Shown: piece after piece, positions 9,139 through 19,532 of the stretch
Numbering within the stretch: the first letter of the stretch is position 1
Layout: every line of letters starts with the position of its first letter
Assembly (NCBI GenBank): GCA_035772735.1
Contig: JASDFA010000001.1
Span: forward strand, 52,901,001-52,965,000
Length of the DNA: 64,000 nucleotides
Origin: Datura wrightii
Lineage: Eukaryota; Streptophyta; Magnoliopsida; Solanales; Solanaceae
Reading direction: 5' to 3'
Notes under the pieces: generated by a model
Seen by the model: the letters and a program-made list of their open reading frames with translations, nothing else
Databases searched by the model: none
Told to the model about the DNA's origin: nothing
Position numbers and translations under genes: made by a program

Positions 9139-10566
9139 TGTTCGGGTGGGTTGCTATAGGGTTAAAACCGACACGCAAGTGCACATGGTCAAACAAGTAA
9201 TAAAGTGGCTAAGTAAGCCAAGTATCGATCCAAGGAGACTCTGGGTAAGTAAAATTGCCTAAGTACACTATATTCTTATCTTACTTCTAATTATGCTAAC
9301 AACAACGTAACCAACAATTAAATAAGTTTTTGTTTAGAAATTATATATACTAAAACTAGTAACAATTATTTACTGTAAATTGAAACTATGGATATGAGCA
9401 TGCCAAGGTTAAGAACAAGTAATGAATTTGACGATAATCACAATTCGGTTATCCTTCTCTTCATGTTGCTAGCCAAGAACATTAGCCTAGAAATTAAAAC
9501 TCTCGTATTTAATTTCACTTTAGAATCATAAATCATTCGTCTACATTTCTGTGATCAAATGCAATTTATGACCTAGCACTACAATTCCGGTTCCTAAATT
9601 GACTAATACGGCTTTCAAGTATATTTCTATCAGGAAAGCACATCAAAACCCAATTTTCCCAAATCAAGTTAAGAACAATACCCTATTAATTCACAACTTT
9701 CCAATTTCTTGCTCTCTCGAGTGAAATTGGACTTTTTAGATGTACATTAATGTCGGCCACACACTAATGCAGTAGAAACAAGAATTAATAGAACAACATA
9801 GAAGAAGAAGAAGAAAACCATATCATTAACAATCAAAATTCATCACCATCGTTCAAAACCTTAGCAAGGAAGAGAATTAGCCACTCATTTGTGGATTAAT
9901 CATCCTAAAACAAGTGTAAATCATACATATAATTGATTGAAAGAAGAAAGGAAGAGAAGAAATACCTTAGCTTTTTCATCCCTCAACTGCTTCTAACCCA
10001 CGTCCTTGCTCCACCAAGTCTGAATTAATTAAAAATAAGCTAAGTGTTCTATTTATACTAGTGGGAATTTTTCCCGGAATAACAAGCAACGTGTCACGGA
10101 GGTCAACGCGGAGCACTACCTCCGTGACACGGCATGGACGCGGACCCTTACTGGAATTCCAGGGTCCGGGATTATAGCCTCAACGTGGCACGGAGGCCAA
10201 CGCGGAGGCCTATCTCCGTGCCACAGAGCTGTCGCGAGGCCTCACTGGAATTTGCCAATTAATTTCCCCTCTAGGCAGTGTGCCTCCACGATGATAGCGT
10301 GGCACGGCTCCATCACGGAGCCCCTTTAATTTGCGCATTCCAATGTCTTTTCCATGCTCACATCCAAGTCCAACTCCGATATACTTCCAACATGCATTTT
10401 AGCTCCTAAAAATCATATTTTCCTGCAAAACAAATGCTAATCATGTTGGTTAGTATAAATTCACATTTTATTACCAATTACATGAGAATGTATACATATT
10501 GCACACAAACAAGGCGAAAATAATACGTTTGAGTATCACTTGAGCATATAAATCTGCCCAAGATCA
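9139..10566 (-). repeat. Element A 5' LTR (1428 bp)
   Basis: Direct repeat of 2106-3533, followed by the duplication aagac at 10567-10571. In element orientation this is the transcriptionally active copy. It carries the GC-rich array and TATA box described separately. Confidence 0.95.
10049..10324 (-). promoter_or_regulatory. Element A LTR promoter: GC-rich inverted-repeat array plus TATA box
   Basis: Reading the minus strand, an array of GC-rich units (10324 to 10087) ends about 30 bp before TATAAATAG (10057-10049). Each unit of about 90 bp has the pattern CAACGTGNCACGGAG, then AACGCGGAGC, then CTCCGTGNCACGG, and an ACTGGAA end. The two CACGGAG arms form an inverted repeat, and CGTGNCACG is itself palindromic. 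The steps ACGTGTC and ACGTGGC match the ACGT-core elements bound by plant bZIP factors. Position and TATA spacing argue for an enhancer role. Confidence 0.6.
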
Positions 10567-10571
10567 AAGAC

Positions 10572-11197
10572 CCAAAGAGGATTTGAAAGAAACTTGATGA
10601 AGAATTCTTAGCCTTGATCTTTCCCAACCTTGGGGAATGAGAGGAGTGAGGAATAAACTATCTAAAACCATTAATTACACCATTAGGGATCCCCAAAATA
10701 GAATTACTTAGGGATTAGGAGCTTAGGATATTATAAAATTTCCCCTGGAAATCGAGCTAAAATTGGACAAATGGGCGTCTTGATGTAGAGGTGACGGGCC
10801 ATCACTCGCCCAATGGTCTGTCGCCCTTGCCATCGCTCCTAAAAAGAAAAAGTGGTCCTGACTAGCCTAAATGAAAGCGGAGGTGATGGTCAATCACGCC
10901 CTTGATAGTTCATTGAGTCGGTCATCACACTTGGAACACTGAGACTTTATGCGACGAAACATGTGACGGTCCACCACTTGTCAGACGGGTCGTCATCCTC
11001 TCTATCAAACCTTGACGCCACCCACGAGGTCCATATCCTTCTTGACAGCCATCATTCACACTGTAGGAGCCACGACGCCATTATGATAGGTTGTTACTAG
11101 GCTGACTGGCTGTCGGCTCCTCCGTCAACCTCTACACCAGCCACGAATTTCAGCTCTTTTTCCCTCAAGAAGCCATTTTGAAGTTCGAGGTGTTGCA
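10572..11197 (-). repeat. Element C 3' LTR, right segment
   Basis: Continues the C LTR after element A and one copy of aagac. It ends ...gaggtgttgca on the plus strand, so on the element strand the LTR begins TGCAACACC, directly after a purine-rich tract. This matches the equivalent edge of element H at 53621. No gene is seen. Confidence 0.8.
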
Positions 11198-11215
11198 ATA
11201 TCTCCCCCTTGGGAA
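11198..11215 (-). promoter_or_regulatory. Element C polypurine tract
   Basis: Minus-strand TTCCCAAGGGGGAGATAT lies immediately before the 3' LTR. The core CCAAGGGGGAGAT is shared with the 3' tracts of the other Tekay-like elements here and with the internal pol copies. Confidence 0.85.
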
Positions 11216-11448
11216 TATTTGTCCGCCAATGTTGACTTAAGCATATTGGAGGGCTAGGGAAGGAACTGTAATCCTAAAACTAAACACCTATAGCTGAAAA
11301 ATGACGGAGTGACTGACTCTGGACTGAAATACATGACTAAACTAAATTCATGAAATAGACATGCATGCTATGACATTGAAGAAACACAGAGACATGAACT
11401 TGACATAAAACTGAATAGAGTACTAAGAAGGAAACTGGTACCTCAGGC

Positions 11449-11981
11449 TAGAATTAAGATAGAAGAGAAAAGATGCGGGTATCTAGCCACCATATCTATT
11501 TCGGCTTCCCATGTAGCTCCCTCAACATGTTGATTTCTCCAAAACACCTTCACTGAAGCTACTTCCTTGTTCCTCAACTTCTGAACCTAACGATTAACTA
11601 TCTCAACTGGAATTTCCTTATACGTGAGGCTATCCTTTACACCAATGCTCTCTACCAGAAGAACTAAGGTTGGGTCACCAATGCACTTTTTCAATAGAGA
11701 TACATGGAAAACTGGATGCACCGAAGATAACTCTGCTGCTAGCTCCAACTCATATGCCACCTTGCCAACTCGCCTTGAGATCCTACGAGGACCAACATAT
11801 CCAGGAATAAGCCTTCCTTTCTTACTGAATCTCATAACTCTCTTCATGAGAGACACGTTTAGAAATGCCCAATCGTCAACCTCAAACTCAAGCTCTCTCT
11901 GCCTAATATCTGCATAAGATTTTTGACAATTCTGAGCTATATTAAACCATTCCCTAATAAAATGAACTTTCTCCATATCCT
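11449..11981 (-). pseudogene. Element C integrase C terminus and chromodomain
   Basis: Continues the integrase interrupted by B. From 11981 down the frame reads the Tekay-type segment after the catalytic core: KSYADIRQRELEFEVDDW, the GPRRISRRVGKVAYELEL fold and HPVFHVSLLKK. The chromodomain then starts at KDSLTYKEIPVEI. A TAG stop at about 11586 interrupts the chromodomain at a place where other copies have CAG or CGG; residues after it (KLRNKEVASVKV) continue in the same frame. In living relatives this domain targets insertion to chromatin. Too many lesions lie elsewhere in C for it to be active. Confidence 0.8.
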
Positions 11982-13491
11982 TGATCTTGGGCAAAATGGC
12001 ACGCCCAAGGGATACTTTACAACTTAGTTTTGTCTTGTTTAGCTACTTATTTATATACATTCTCATGTAATTTTATGTAAATGTGAATATATATACTAAC
12101 CAACATGATTAGTTCTTGTTTTTGTAGGTTTAAAATGAATTTGAGGAACTAATCCATGAGTTTGTGAAGTGGAGGCATGGAATCGGAAGTAAAACGCGAA
12201 CGTCGGCAAGGGGGACACGCGAAACAGCCCACCTGTGCATTGGCAACGTGCCATAGTAAGCAGGATGTGCGAATAGTGGTGTGCCACGACCCCTAGCGCG
12301 CTGCAAAAGTAGCATGACACGCTGCCAATGCGGCAGGGAGCTGCTTGCGGACTGTTTGGATTTCCAGTGTGCCTACGCGATGCCTCCGTGTCACAGAGGT
12401 AAATTGGCGTGTTCACCTCCATGATACGGAGCTATTCCATGTCGGGCATATTTTATACACCTCTCATTTACTATAAATAGGCCCCTTAGCTCCTAAAAAA
12501 AATTTTGTCACGATTTATCTCAGAAAAACAGCCAAGGAGTGAAGGGAGAAGTGGGAGAACTCACCTAAGGTTCATCAATTTCATCTTCTCTTCTACCAAT
12601 TCTTGTAAGTATATTACTTTAACTATGTTTTCTTGTAATTATATGAACTTGAGTGGCTAGAAACCTTCCTCTAGGGTTGAAGCCACAAGATAAGATTGTG
12701 ACTATATGAATTTGTTTTGGTTTTAAGTTATTAATTGTTGTTTTGTCTTACTTTATTAGTCATGGTTGTTTTTATGATTGATCACCATGAAAACACACAC
12801 GTTACACCTAGGTAAAAGCTTGAAAAAGTAAACCTAGGCAAGAACAAAGAATGTGGGGAGCAAGTTTGTATCTTACGATATAATTCGCGGTTAGGATAAG
12901 AAATTATACCTAATTTGCCTTGCTTGGTTACTAAAACGGGATGATCTAGACACCAACTTAGAATTATCACATCACCCCTCGTAGAAGTAGTTGTGAAGCT
13001 AAGTTCGGTTAAATGATTAGAGGTACGAAAGTCCCTAATCAAGAGCATAAACCCCGCAAACCACATCCACGTAATTGAATTGCCCACGAACTAGAATGTC
13101 ACATCCCCGCTCAATGATGTACTTGTGAGGCTAGTTTGTCGTGTTTAGAGGCTCGAAAGACCATGAACATGCAATTGTAATTATGTGAGATGAAAATTGA
13201 TAATTCCATACTTAAACAATTACAAAGTGTAGTATCGCATGATTATCCAGCTTTAGCTCTAGTTGCTCCTTGAATGATTTTAGAGTATTTCGATGACCAC
13301 CCCTAGACTTAATTAAACTTTATCGAAAAAGTCTAAATCGACACTTGTGAAAGTTAATATCACACTTGAACTTGATAATTAGATGAATTGGTCCAGTCCC
13401 TGTGGGTTCGACATCCGGCTTTTAAAAAGGGCCACTGTATTACTTGTAAGACCACATACACTTGCGTGTGCGCTGCTGCTCAGTCTTAACA
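11982..13491 (+). repeat. Element B 5' LTR (1510 bp)
   Basis: Same length as 18018-19527 and nearly identical. It begins tgatcttggg and ends cttaaca, next to the primer site. It includes the GC-rich repeats and a TATA box. Downstream of TATA there is a possible splice donor (gtaagt near 12605). Long reverse-strand open frames inside it are shadows. Confidence 0.95.
12230..12480 (+). promoter_or_regulatory. Element B LTR promoter: GC-rich repeats plus TATA box
   Basis: A divergent version of the GC-rich array (cgtgccatag, gtgtgccacg, tagcatgacacg, cctccgtgtcac, cacctccatgatacgg) runs to about 12432. TATA (ctataaatag, 12471-12480) follows about 40 bp later. The 3' LTR copy at 18262-18518 keeps the CG-rich forms that are partly C-to-T decayed here. 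Confidence 0.6.
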
Positions 13492-13497
13492 AGTTTT

Positions 13498-13515
13498 TGG
13501 CGCCGTTGCCGGAGA
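13498..13515 (+). promoter_or_regulatory. Element B primer-binding site, tRNA-Asp
   Basis: tggcgccgttgccggaga, 17 of 18 bases complementary to the 3' end of tRNA-Asp, six bases after the 5' LTR. Confidence 0.93.
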
Positions 13516-13647
13516 CTCGGCAAAGTTTAGTGAATTTGTCTGTTTTTGTGTGATTTTTAATTTCATTAAATTTTGAGAAACTTGGTCTTAGTTTGACTTA
13601 TTGCAGGTGACAGGTTGTCTTGCCGAGCTAGCTAGGATAGAGAGCTT

Positions 13648-15284
13648 GTGGAACCATTGCTTGAACCAGAACGTGAAATTCATTTGCGAAGGAGAGTAGC
13701 TCTTGAGCAAAAGCTGAAAAGACTTCAAGAAAAGGTACAACAACAACCACCCCAGGACAAGCACAATTGTCTCCGAAAGCAAAGGCAGTCAGACCCGTTC
13801 GCGAAGTGGCAATCCCACAACCGACGAATGTGAACTCTAGTATCCGTAAACTGGAACCTAGAGGGAACTTTGAATTGAAATAGAACATTGTGCAGCTGTT
13901 ACATTCTAGTGGTCAATTCACTGGGATGGCACATAAGGACCCGCAGCAGCACTTCCAGAACTTTTTAGAGATTAGTGACACTTTTGTCCCCACCGGAGTG
14001 TCCACAGACTATGTCTGACTTACCCTCTTCCCATTTTCATTGTTGGGAGAGGCAAAGAGGTGGTTGAAAGCTGAGCCACCAAACTCCATAACTTCTTGGG
14101 ATAATTTGGCGAAGAAGTTCTTGATCATATTCTTTCCTTCAGGCAAGACTGCAAAATTGAGAAGTGAAATACTAAGTTTCAAGCAGAGGCCTGATGAGAA
14201 TTTGTATTTAGCTTGGGAAAGATTCAAGTCATTATTGAGAGACTGTCCCCATCACCAGCAATCGAATGAAGTGCTGGCTTATACCTTTGTAGAAAGTCTA
14301 GACCCACATACAAAAATTTTGCTAGACTCTGCATCGGGTGGGCAAGCCTTAGAGAAGACTTATGATGAGTTGTACACGCTATTGAATAGGATTGCACAGG
14401 GAAATCCAGAGTGGCACAGCGAGTCATCGAGAGGGGAAGGAAATAGAGCAGGGTTGATAGAGGTAGATGGTATGAATGCCTTGGTGGCACAGTTAGCTTC
14501 ATTCCAGCATCAGATTATGACTCAGTTCAATAAACTGAGTATAAACCAACAACAGGGTCAGGTTAATGCAGTTCAGCAAGCTCCGAGTTAGTGTGAAATT
14601 TGTGGGAATAATGGGCACAATGCAGAGTCCTGTGGAACCAATCCGGAATTAGTTAATTTTGTTGTAAATGTTCAAAGGAACAATCAGAATTTTGGGAACA
14701 ATTACAACAAGAATTGGCAGAGCCACCCGAATTTTTCTTGGGGTGGAAATCAAAAGCAAAGTTATCAGCAACCTCAACAGCAGTATCAGCAGAATAGGCA
14801 GAATGATGGCTAGTTGAGCAGCAACATTGAGGAGACGTTGCAGAAAATCATGGAGACCCAGACTCAATTAGTAGAAAATCAGGCGAGGATGGCATCAGAC
14901 TTGAAGAATCAGCAATTGGCCACCCGCAATCTAGAAAAGCAGATTGGTCAGATAGCATCTGCTCAAAACATGAGACCGCAGGGAGGACTACCAAGTGAGA
15001 TAGATCCTAACCCTCGTCAGGTCAACGCCATCAGTCTGAGGAGCAGCAAACAATTAGCTGATGCAGTGCCAAAAGAGAAAAGAAATGAGGTGCAGTCGGA
15101 GTTGGTGAGACAAGGACCATCCACTAACAAGGAAGAGAATCAGAGTGTTGTACAAAAAAATGCACAATCATCATTGCAGCCAACATAGAAACCACCACCA
15201 CCATTTCCACAGAGATTCAGAAAGAGCAAGGAGGAGGAATGCTTCAAAAAGTTCTTTGAGATTTTTAAAGAACTTCACATAAAT
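13648..15284 (+). pseudogene. Element B gag (Athila type), broken
   Basis: Structural protein gene that would build the virus-like particle. The N-terminal part reads from 13648 in one frame (MEPLLEPEREIHLRRRV) and shifts frame near 13790. The main frame then carries the Athila capsid signature at 14040-14420 (LLGEAKRWLKAEPPNSIT, LAWERFKSLLRDCPHH, LDSASGGQALEKTYDELY). A zinc knuckle CEICGNNGHNAESC (CX2CX4HX4C) lies at 14596-14637, then a Gln/Asn-rich stretch and a helix-prone segment (14814-15000). In-frame TAG stops at about 13880, 14589, 14812 and 15186 mostly sit where relatives have Gln or Trp. It is closely related to F's gag. Confidence 0.85.
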
Positions 15285-15880
15285 TTGCCTCTTATTGATA
15301 TTTTGCAGGGAATACCCAAGTATGCTAAATACTTGAAAGATGTGATGGCTAACAAAGTGAGATTAGTGGATGTCCAAATAGTAGCACTAACGGAGGAGTG
15401 CAGTCACAGGGTATTGAGCAACATTCCTAAGAAGCTCAAAGACCCAGGGAGTTTTACCCTCGCCATACAAATTGGTAAAGCTGAAGTGCTACGAGCCCTA
15501 TGTGATTTAGGGGCAGCAGTTAATCTAATGCCGCTTTCTTTATTTAACACCCTAGATTGGAAAAGCTGAGGCCAACAAGGTTGATGCTGCAGCTGGCGAA
15601 TAAGTCACGAGTGGCACCGAATGAAATCATAGAGGACCTTCTCATCAAAGTGGGTAAGTTTATTATACCTGCCGATTTTATTATCTTAGATTTTCATGTT
15701 GATGATCAGGTACCCTTAATCTTGGGACGACCATTCTTGGACACCGGAGGAGCGGTAATTGACTTAAGAGCAGGGACCCGAAAAGAAGGGTCGAGGATGA
15801 AGAAGAACTCTTCCGAGTATACCAAGAGATTAACCCACCCACACACTACAGAAACCTTTGCAAGGTTAGTGTGTTGTTAG
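15285..15880 (+). pseudogene. Element B protease domain (Athila type), frameshifted
   Basis: The segment after gag (LHINLPLIDILQGIPKYAKY) leads into an aspartic protease domain. LCDLGAAVNLMPLSLF at about 15495-15545 holds the active-site D in the position of D-S/T-G. A frameshift near 15555 moves the rest to another frame, with IIPADFIILDFHVDD and VPLILGRPFLDTGGAV at about 15660-15760, the second conserved Athila protease motif. The frame ends near 15880 with no reverse transcriptase. Whether the missing pol was deleted in this copy or is a family trait needs other copies. The relation to F, where gag instead runs into integrase, suggests different deletions in related elements. Confidence 0.8.
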
Positions 15881-15882
15881 AG

Positions 15883-15895
15883 GATAAGTGTGGGG
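15883..15895 (+). promoter_or_regulatory. Polypurine-tract-like box after element B protease
   Basis: ataagtgtggggt matches the core of B's own polypurine tract (18001-18014). It lies just after the end of the coding region. Confidence 0.5.
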
Positions 15896-16120
15896 TGGTA
15901 GATTCCATAGGTCCATAGCCAAAGGTAAGGATAAGTGTTCAGCCCTAGTCTGATATAAGGCTTCAGTGTGTGAAGAAGTTGGAGGAAGAGAGGAACAGAG
16001 TGGAGGCTATTTCCTCTAAAAATCAAAATAAAAGGAGATGGTTCTTGAAAGGGAACCCAGGTATGAGGATGTCCTGAAAAGGATAGTCCACGTCCTGCCG
16101 CGACGTAAAATAAGGCGCTG

Positions 16121-16138
16121 CTTGGGAGGCAACCCAAG
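16121..16138 (+). promoter_or_regulatory. Conserved GGGAGGCAACCC hairpin, element B copy
   Basis: cttgggaggcaacccaag, a stem extended by C-T-T/A-A-G pairs around the invariant core. It is preceded by gccgcgacgtaaaataaggcg, which matches the sequence before the hairpin in A. It sits about 240 bp after the protease frame. Confidence 0.7.
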
Positions 16139-16411
16139 GGTACCACAGGTACAATTTGTGATTTTTGTTTATGTGTTTTTGTTTATTTTCAATTTGTGTT
16201 GTTTTTGGTTGAAAGTTAGGCACAGATGGAGGGGAAGTCTGAGTACCCCTGGAGGAGGAAGCTAACAAGCATGGAAGAGAAAAAGTGTGGTGTCAAACAC
16301 CCACTTGTGCAAAAATGAAGAAAAAAACATGTTGCTAGCTAGGCATAGAGGCCCAGGGAGTATTTCTCACCCTTTTGAATTTTAATTAGATGCTTTGGGG
16401 ACATAGCATGA

Positions 16412-16425
16412 TTCAAGTTTGGGGT
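16412..16425 (+). promoter_or_regulatory. Polypurine-tract-like box at the start of the B 3' non-coding region
   Basis: ttcaagtttggggt is related to the box at 5377-5390 in A and, sharing aagtttggggt, to 32749-32762 in F. Sequence after it is homologous to the A and F 3' regions, so this is the corresponding box. In B nothing resembling ORF2 lies between the hairpin (16121) and this box. Confidence 0.5.
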
Positions 16426-17979
16426 GAGGGAAATTTCAAAAATTTTATGCTTAATGATTTTTGGTGAATTAGTGATTGATACATATTGAAAAATTTTCTG
16501 AGTTGAGCATGACTTCATCACCCGTTGGTTTTTCTTTTCGATTCTTTTCCGACGGGGGATCTTTGAACCGAATAATAATAAAAAAAATTCTTTTTCTTGT
16601 CTTTATATAATGTCTTTAGTCATAGATAGAGACTATTTCTGATGATGGATGAATGACGACCGTCTTGAGGAAAATTAGTCAATAGGTTGGTTTTTAAACC
16701 CGTAGCTAATTGATGGCTTGATGTTCTTGTTATGTGTTATACATGATTGTAAGATACAAGTGTGGTTAGTGTTGAAGCATGTAAGAAGTGTATAACTTTA
16801 TTTGAGACACTTAGGCTCTTGAATTTGACTCAATGTGATTGAAGCTTAATTCTGAATTCTTGTGATTAGCTGAGTAAGAGTCTGCTGAATGTGTCTTGAA
16901 TTGCGCATGTGCTGTGAGTGTAAGTTTTTCGAATATTCCGTGCTATTGTGGAGTGTCTAGAACTTATCTGGTGTGTATATAAAATGAAATGAAGGATGTG
17001 GACTGTAGGAGATGATTTAGGCATTTCTTTGAATGAACCTAATTGTTATCCCTCACTTTACCTACCTTGAATGTTGAATCCTAGTGAGCCCCATTGAGCC
17101 TTAAGCCTATTCTTTGATAGCTACAACATAAGCTTAATCCTTTTTCTTCCATTAGCCTTGAATTTGATCCAAAACTCCTAAGCACTTAAGGGAAAAATCT
17201 GAAAGAGTGAAGCAGTGAGAAGCATGAAAAAGAAGGAAAAGTAGCAGTTGTAAAAGTTGAGAAAGGTCAAGGGTGCATGTGTTTGAAAATGCCTGAGTAT
17301 TGGTAGAGAATAAGAAATAAAATTAATGAAAAAGTTGCTTAAGTACCCCTTACTAATAAGCTTAATGTGCTTAAATAAATGGAAACAAGAAGAGGAAATT
17401 CAAGAGTGTAAAGAATGAGGAGTAAGTAAGAAAAGAGATGTCCTTAACGAAGGTTGAAGTTATTAAAAGCGCTTGGGGAAGATAGCCACTGTTATTATCC
17501 ATAATATTACTGACCCGTCCCTTGGCTTACATTACAACCCATTAAGTCCTACTTGATCTTACGTTCATACATCCTTGAATTAGTGAAATAAAACACTAAG
17601 GGCAAGCTTATGATTCACTACATGATGCATGTGAATTCTTTGAGACAGTGAGCGTAATTCTATTCATATACCCATAAATGTTGTGTTTTAAAAACTTGCG
17701 AGTTAAAATGGGTAACTCTCTTGTTGTGAGGGCACATGTTTAATGAGAGATAACATTCATGTCGGATTTCTTGATCGGTTGATTTGCATGAGTTTGCTAA
17801 GATTGAGAGTCGATTCTTGAGGTTAGGAAGTCTTAACATAGTTGTATTTCATTTCAATGACTACATCGTGCATGCTCTGTTGTTAACTTGCTATCTTATA
17901 CAATCATTGTAGCCGCAGCTTGAATTGTCTTGCTAAATTAGTTATGTGTGAGTCTTCATTTACATGAGATGTAAAAGGC
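16426..17979 (+). other. Element B 3' non-coding region
   Basis: About 1.55 kb with no credible gene. It is homologous to 3572-5376 (A) and 31084-32748 (F) in the opposite orientation, including the gatggatgaatgacgaccg block near 16642 and the gcacatgtttaatgagag area near 17730. Confidence 0.6.
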
Positions 17980-18017
17980 TTGTTCGAGGACAAACAAGGT
18001 TTTAAGTGTGGGGTGGT
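17980..18017 (+). promoter_or_regulatory. Element B hairpin and polypurine tract
   Basis: ttgttcg-agga-caaacaa (17980-17997), one G-to-A change from the perfect stem in A and F, followed by tttaagtgtggggt (18001-18014) and ggt before the 3' LTR. Confidence 0.75.
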
Positions 18018-19527
18018 TGATCTTGGGAAAAATGGCATGCCCAAGGGATACTTTACAACTTAGTTTTGTCTTGTTTAGCTACTTATTTATATACATTCTC
18101 ATGTAATTTTATGTAAATGTGAATATATATACTAACCAACATGATTAGTTCTTGTTTTTGTAGGTTTAAAATGAATTTGAGGAACTAATCCATGAGTTGG
18201 TGAAGTGGAGGCATGGAATCGGAAGTAAAACGCGAACATCGGCAAGGGGGACACGCGAAACAGCCTACCTGCCCGTTGGCAACGTGCCACGGCAGGTAGG
18301 CTGCGCGACCAGTGGCGTGCCACGGCCCCTAGCGCGCTGCACAAGTAGCGTGACACGCTGCCAATGCGGCAGGCAGCTGCTTGCGGACTGTTTTGGATTT
18401 CCAGTGTGCCTACGCGATGCCTCCGTGTCACGGAGGTAAATTGGCGCGTTCACCTCCGTGACACGGAGCTATTCCATGTCGGGCATAATTTTATACACCT
18501 CTCATTTACTATAAATAGGTCCCTTAGCTCCTAAAAACATATTGTCACGATTTATCTCTGAAAAACTGTCAAGGAGTGAAGGGAGAAGTGGGAGAACTCA
18601 CCTAGGGTTCATCAATTTCATCTTCTCTTCTACCAATTCTTGTAAGTATATTACTTTAACTATGTTTCTTGTAATTATACTAACTTAAGTGGCTAGAACC
18701 CTTCCTCTAGGGTTGAAGCCATAAGATATGATTGTGACTATATGAATTTATTTTGGTTTTAAGTTATTAATTGTTGTTTTGTCTTACGTTCTTAATCTTG
18801 GTTATTATTATGATTGATCACCATGAAAACACACACGTTACACCTAGGTAAAAGCTTGAGAAAGTAAACCTAGGCAAGAACAAAGAATGTGGGGAGCAAG
18901 TTTGTATCTTTCGATATAATTCGCGGTTAGGATAAGAAATTATACCTAATTTGCCTTGCTTGGTTACTAAAACAGGATGAGCTAGACACCAACTTAGAAT
19001 TATCACATCACCACTCATAGAAGTAGTTGTGAAGCTAAGTTCGGTTAAATGATTAGAGGTACGAAAATCCCTAATCAAGAGCATAAACCCCGCAAACCAC
19101 ATCCACGTAATTGAATTGCCCACGAACTAGAATGTCACATCTCCGCTCAACGATATAGTTGTGAGGCTAGTTTGTCATGTTTAGAGGCTCGAAAGACCAT
19201 GAACATGCAGTTGTAATTATGTGAGACGACAATAGATAATTCCATACTTAAACCATTACAAAGCGTCGTATCGCATGATTATCCGGCTTTAGCTCTAGTT
19301 GCTCCTTGAATGATTTCAGAGTATTTCGATGACCACCCCTAGACTTAATTAAACTTTATCGAAAAAGTCTAAATCAACACTTGTGAAAGTTAATATCACA
19401 CTTGAAATTGATAATTTGATGAATTGGTCCAGTCCCTGTGGGTTCGACATCCGGCTCTTTAAAAGGGCCACTGTATTACTTGTAAGACCACGTACACTTG
19501 CGTGTGCGCTGCTGCGCAGTCTCAACA
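18018..19527 (+). repeat. Element B 3' LTR (1510 bp)
   Basis: Direct repeat of the 5' LTR with a GC-rich array at 18262-18468 and a TATA box at 18509-18518. It is followed by attct, the partner of atcct at 11977-11981. Confidence 0.95.
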
Positions 19528-19532
19528 ATTCT

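Larger units (their letters stand above)
2106..10566 (-). mobile_element. Element A: non-autonomous Athila-like LTR retrotransposon, complete, two open ORFs
   Basis: Complete 8461-bp element. Its two LTRs are each 1428 bp (2106-3533 and 9139-10566), begin TG and end CA, and are flanked by the 5-bp duplication aagac (2101-2105, 10567-10571). By eye the LTRs differ at roughly 28 positions (about 2 percent), mostly transitions, so the insertion is fairly recent. In element orientation (minus): 5' LTR, Asp-tRNA primer site, ORF1, hairpin, GC-rich array, 5'-UTR exon and intron, ORF2, polypurine-like box, long 3' non-coding region, hairpin plus polypurine tract, 3' LTR. There is no protease, reverse transcriptase, RNase H or integrase, so it must be mobilised by a relative. 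It lies within the 3' LTR of element C. Confidence 0.93.
11982..19527 (+). mobile_element. Element B: non-autonomous Athila-like element with gag-protease only
   Basis: Complete 7546-bp plus-strand element with two 1510-bp LTRs (11982-13491, 18018-19527), TG...CA ends, an Asp-tRNA primer site and a polypurine tract. The flanks are atcct (11977-11981) and attct (19528-19532), a 5-bp duplication with one later change. It lies in the integrase gene of C, whose frame matches on both sides. Gag and protease are present with several stops; RT, RNase H and integrase are absent. From about 15900 to 18017 it is non-coding and homologous to the 3' regions of A and F. Confidence 0.92.

Noticed and set aside
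12096..12422. Reverse-strand open frame of 108 codons in B's LTR (and 18132-18431, 18197-18439)
   Set aside because: Lies in the GC-rich promoter repeats, where stops are rare by composition; the two LTR copies do not keep the same product.
12782..13087. Open frame of 101 codons in the B LTR, repeated at 18818-19123
   Set aside because: Preserved only because the two LTRs are near-identical; no known domain and a position in non-coding LTR.
13880..15188. In-frame TAG stops between gag segments of B as programmed readthrough
   Set aside because: There are several, they replace CAG or TGG codons, and F has Gln at a matching place; they look like decay.
16038..16265. 75-codon frame in B with a hydrophobic run that could be a membrane segment
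   Set aside because: It overlaps the conserved hairpin and a T-rich tract; A and F have no matching frame.
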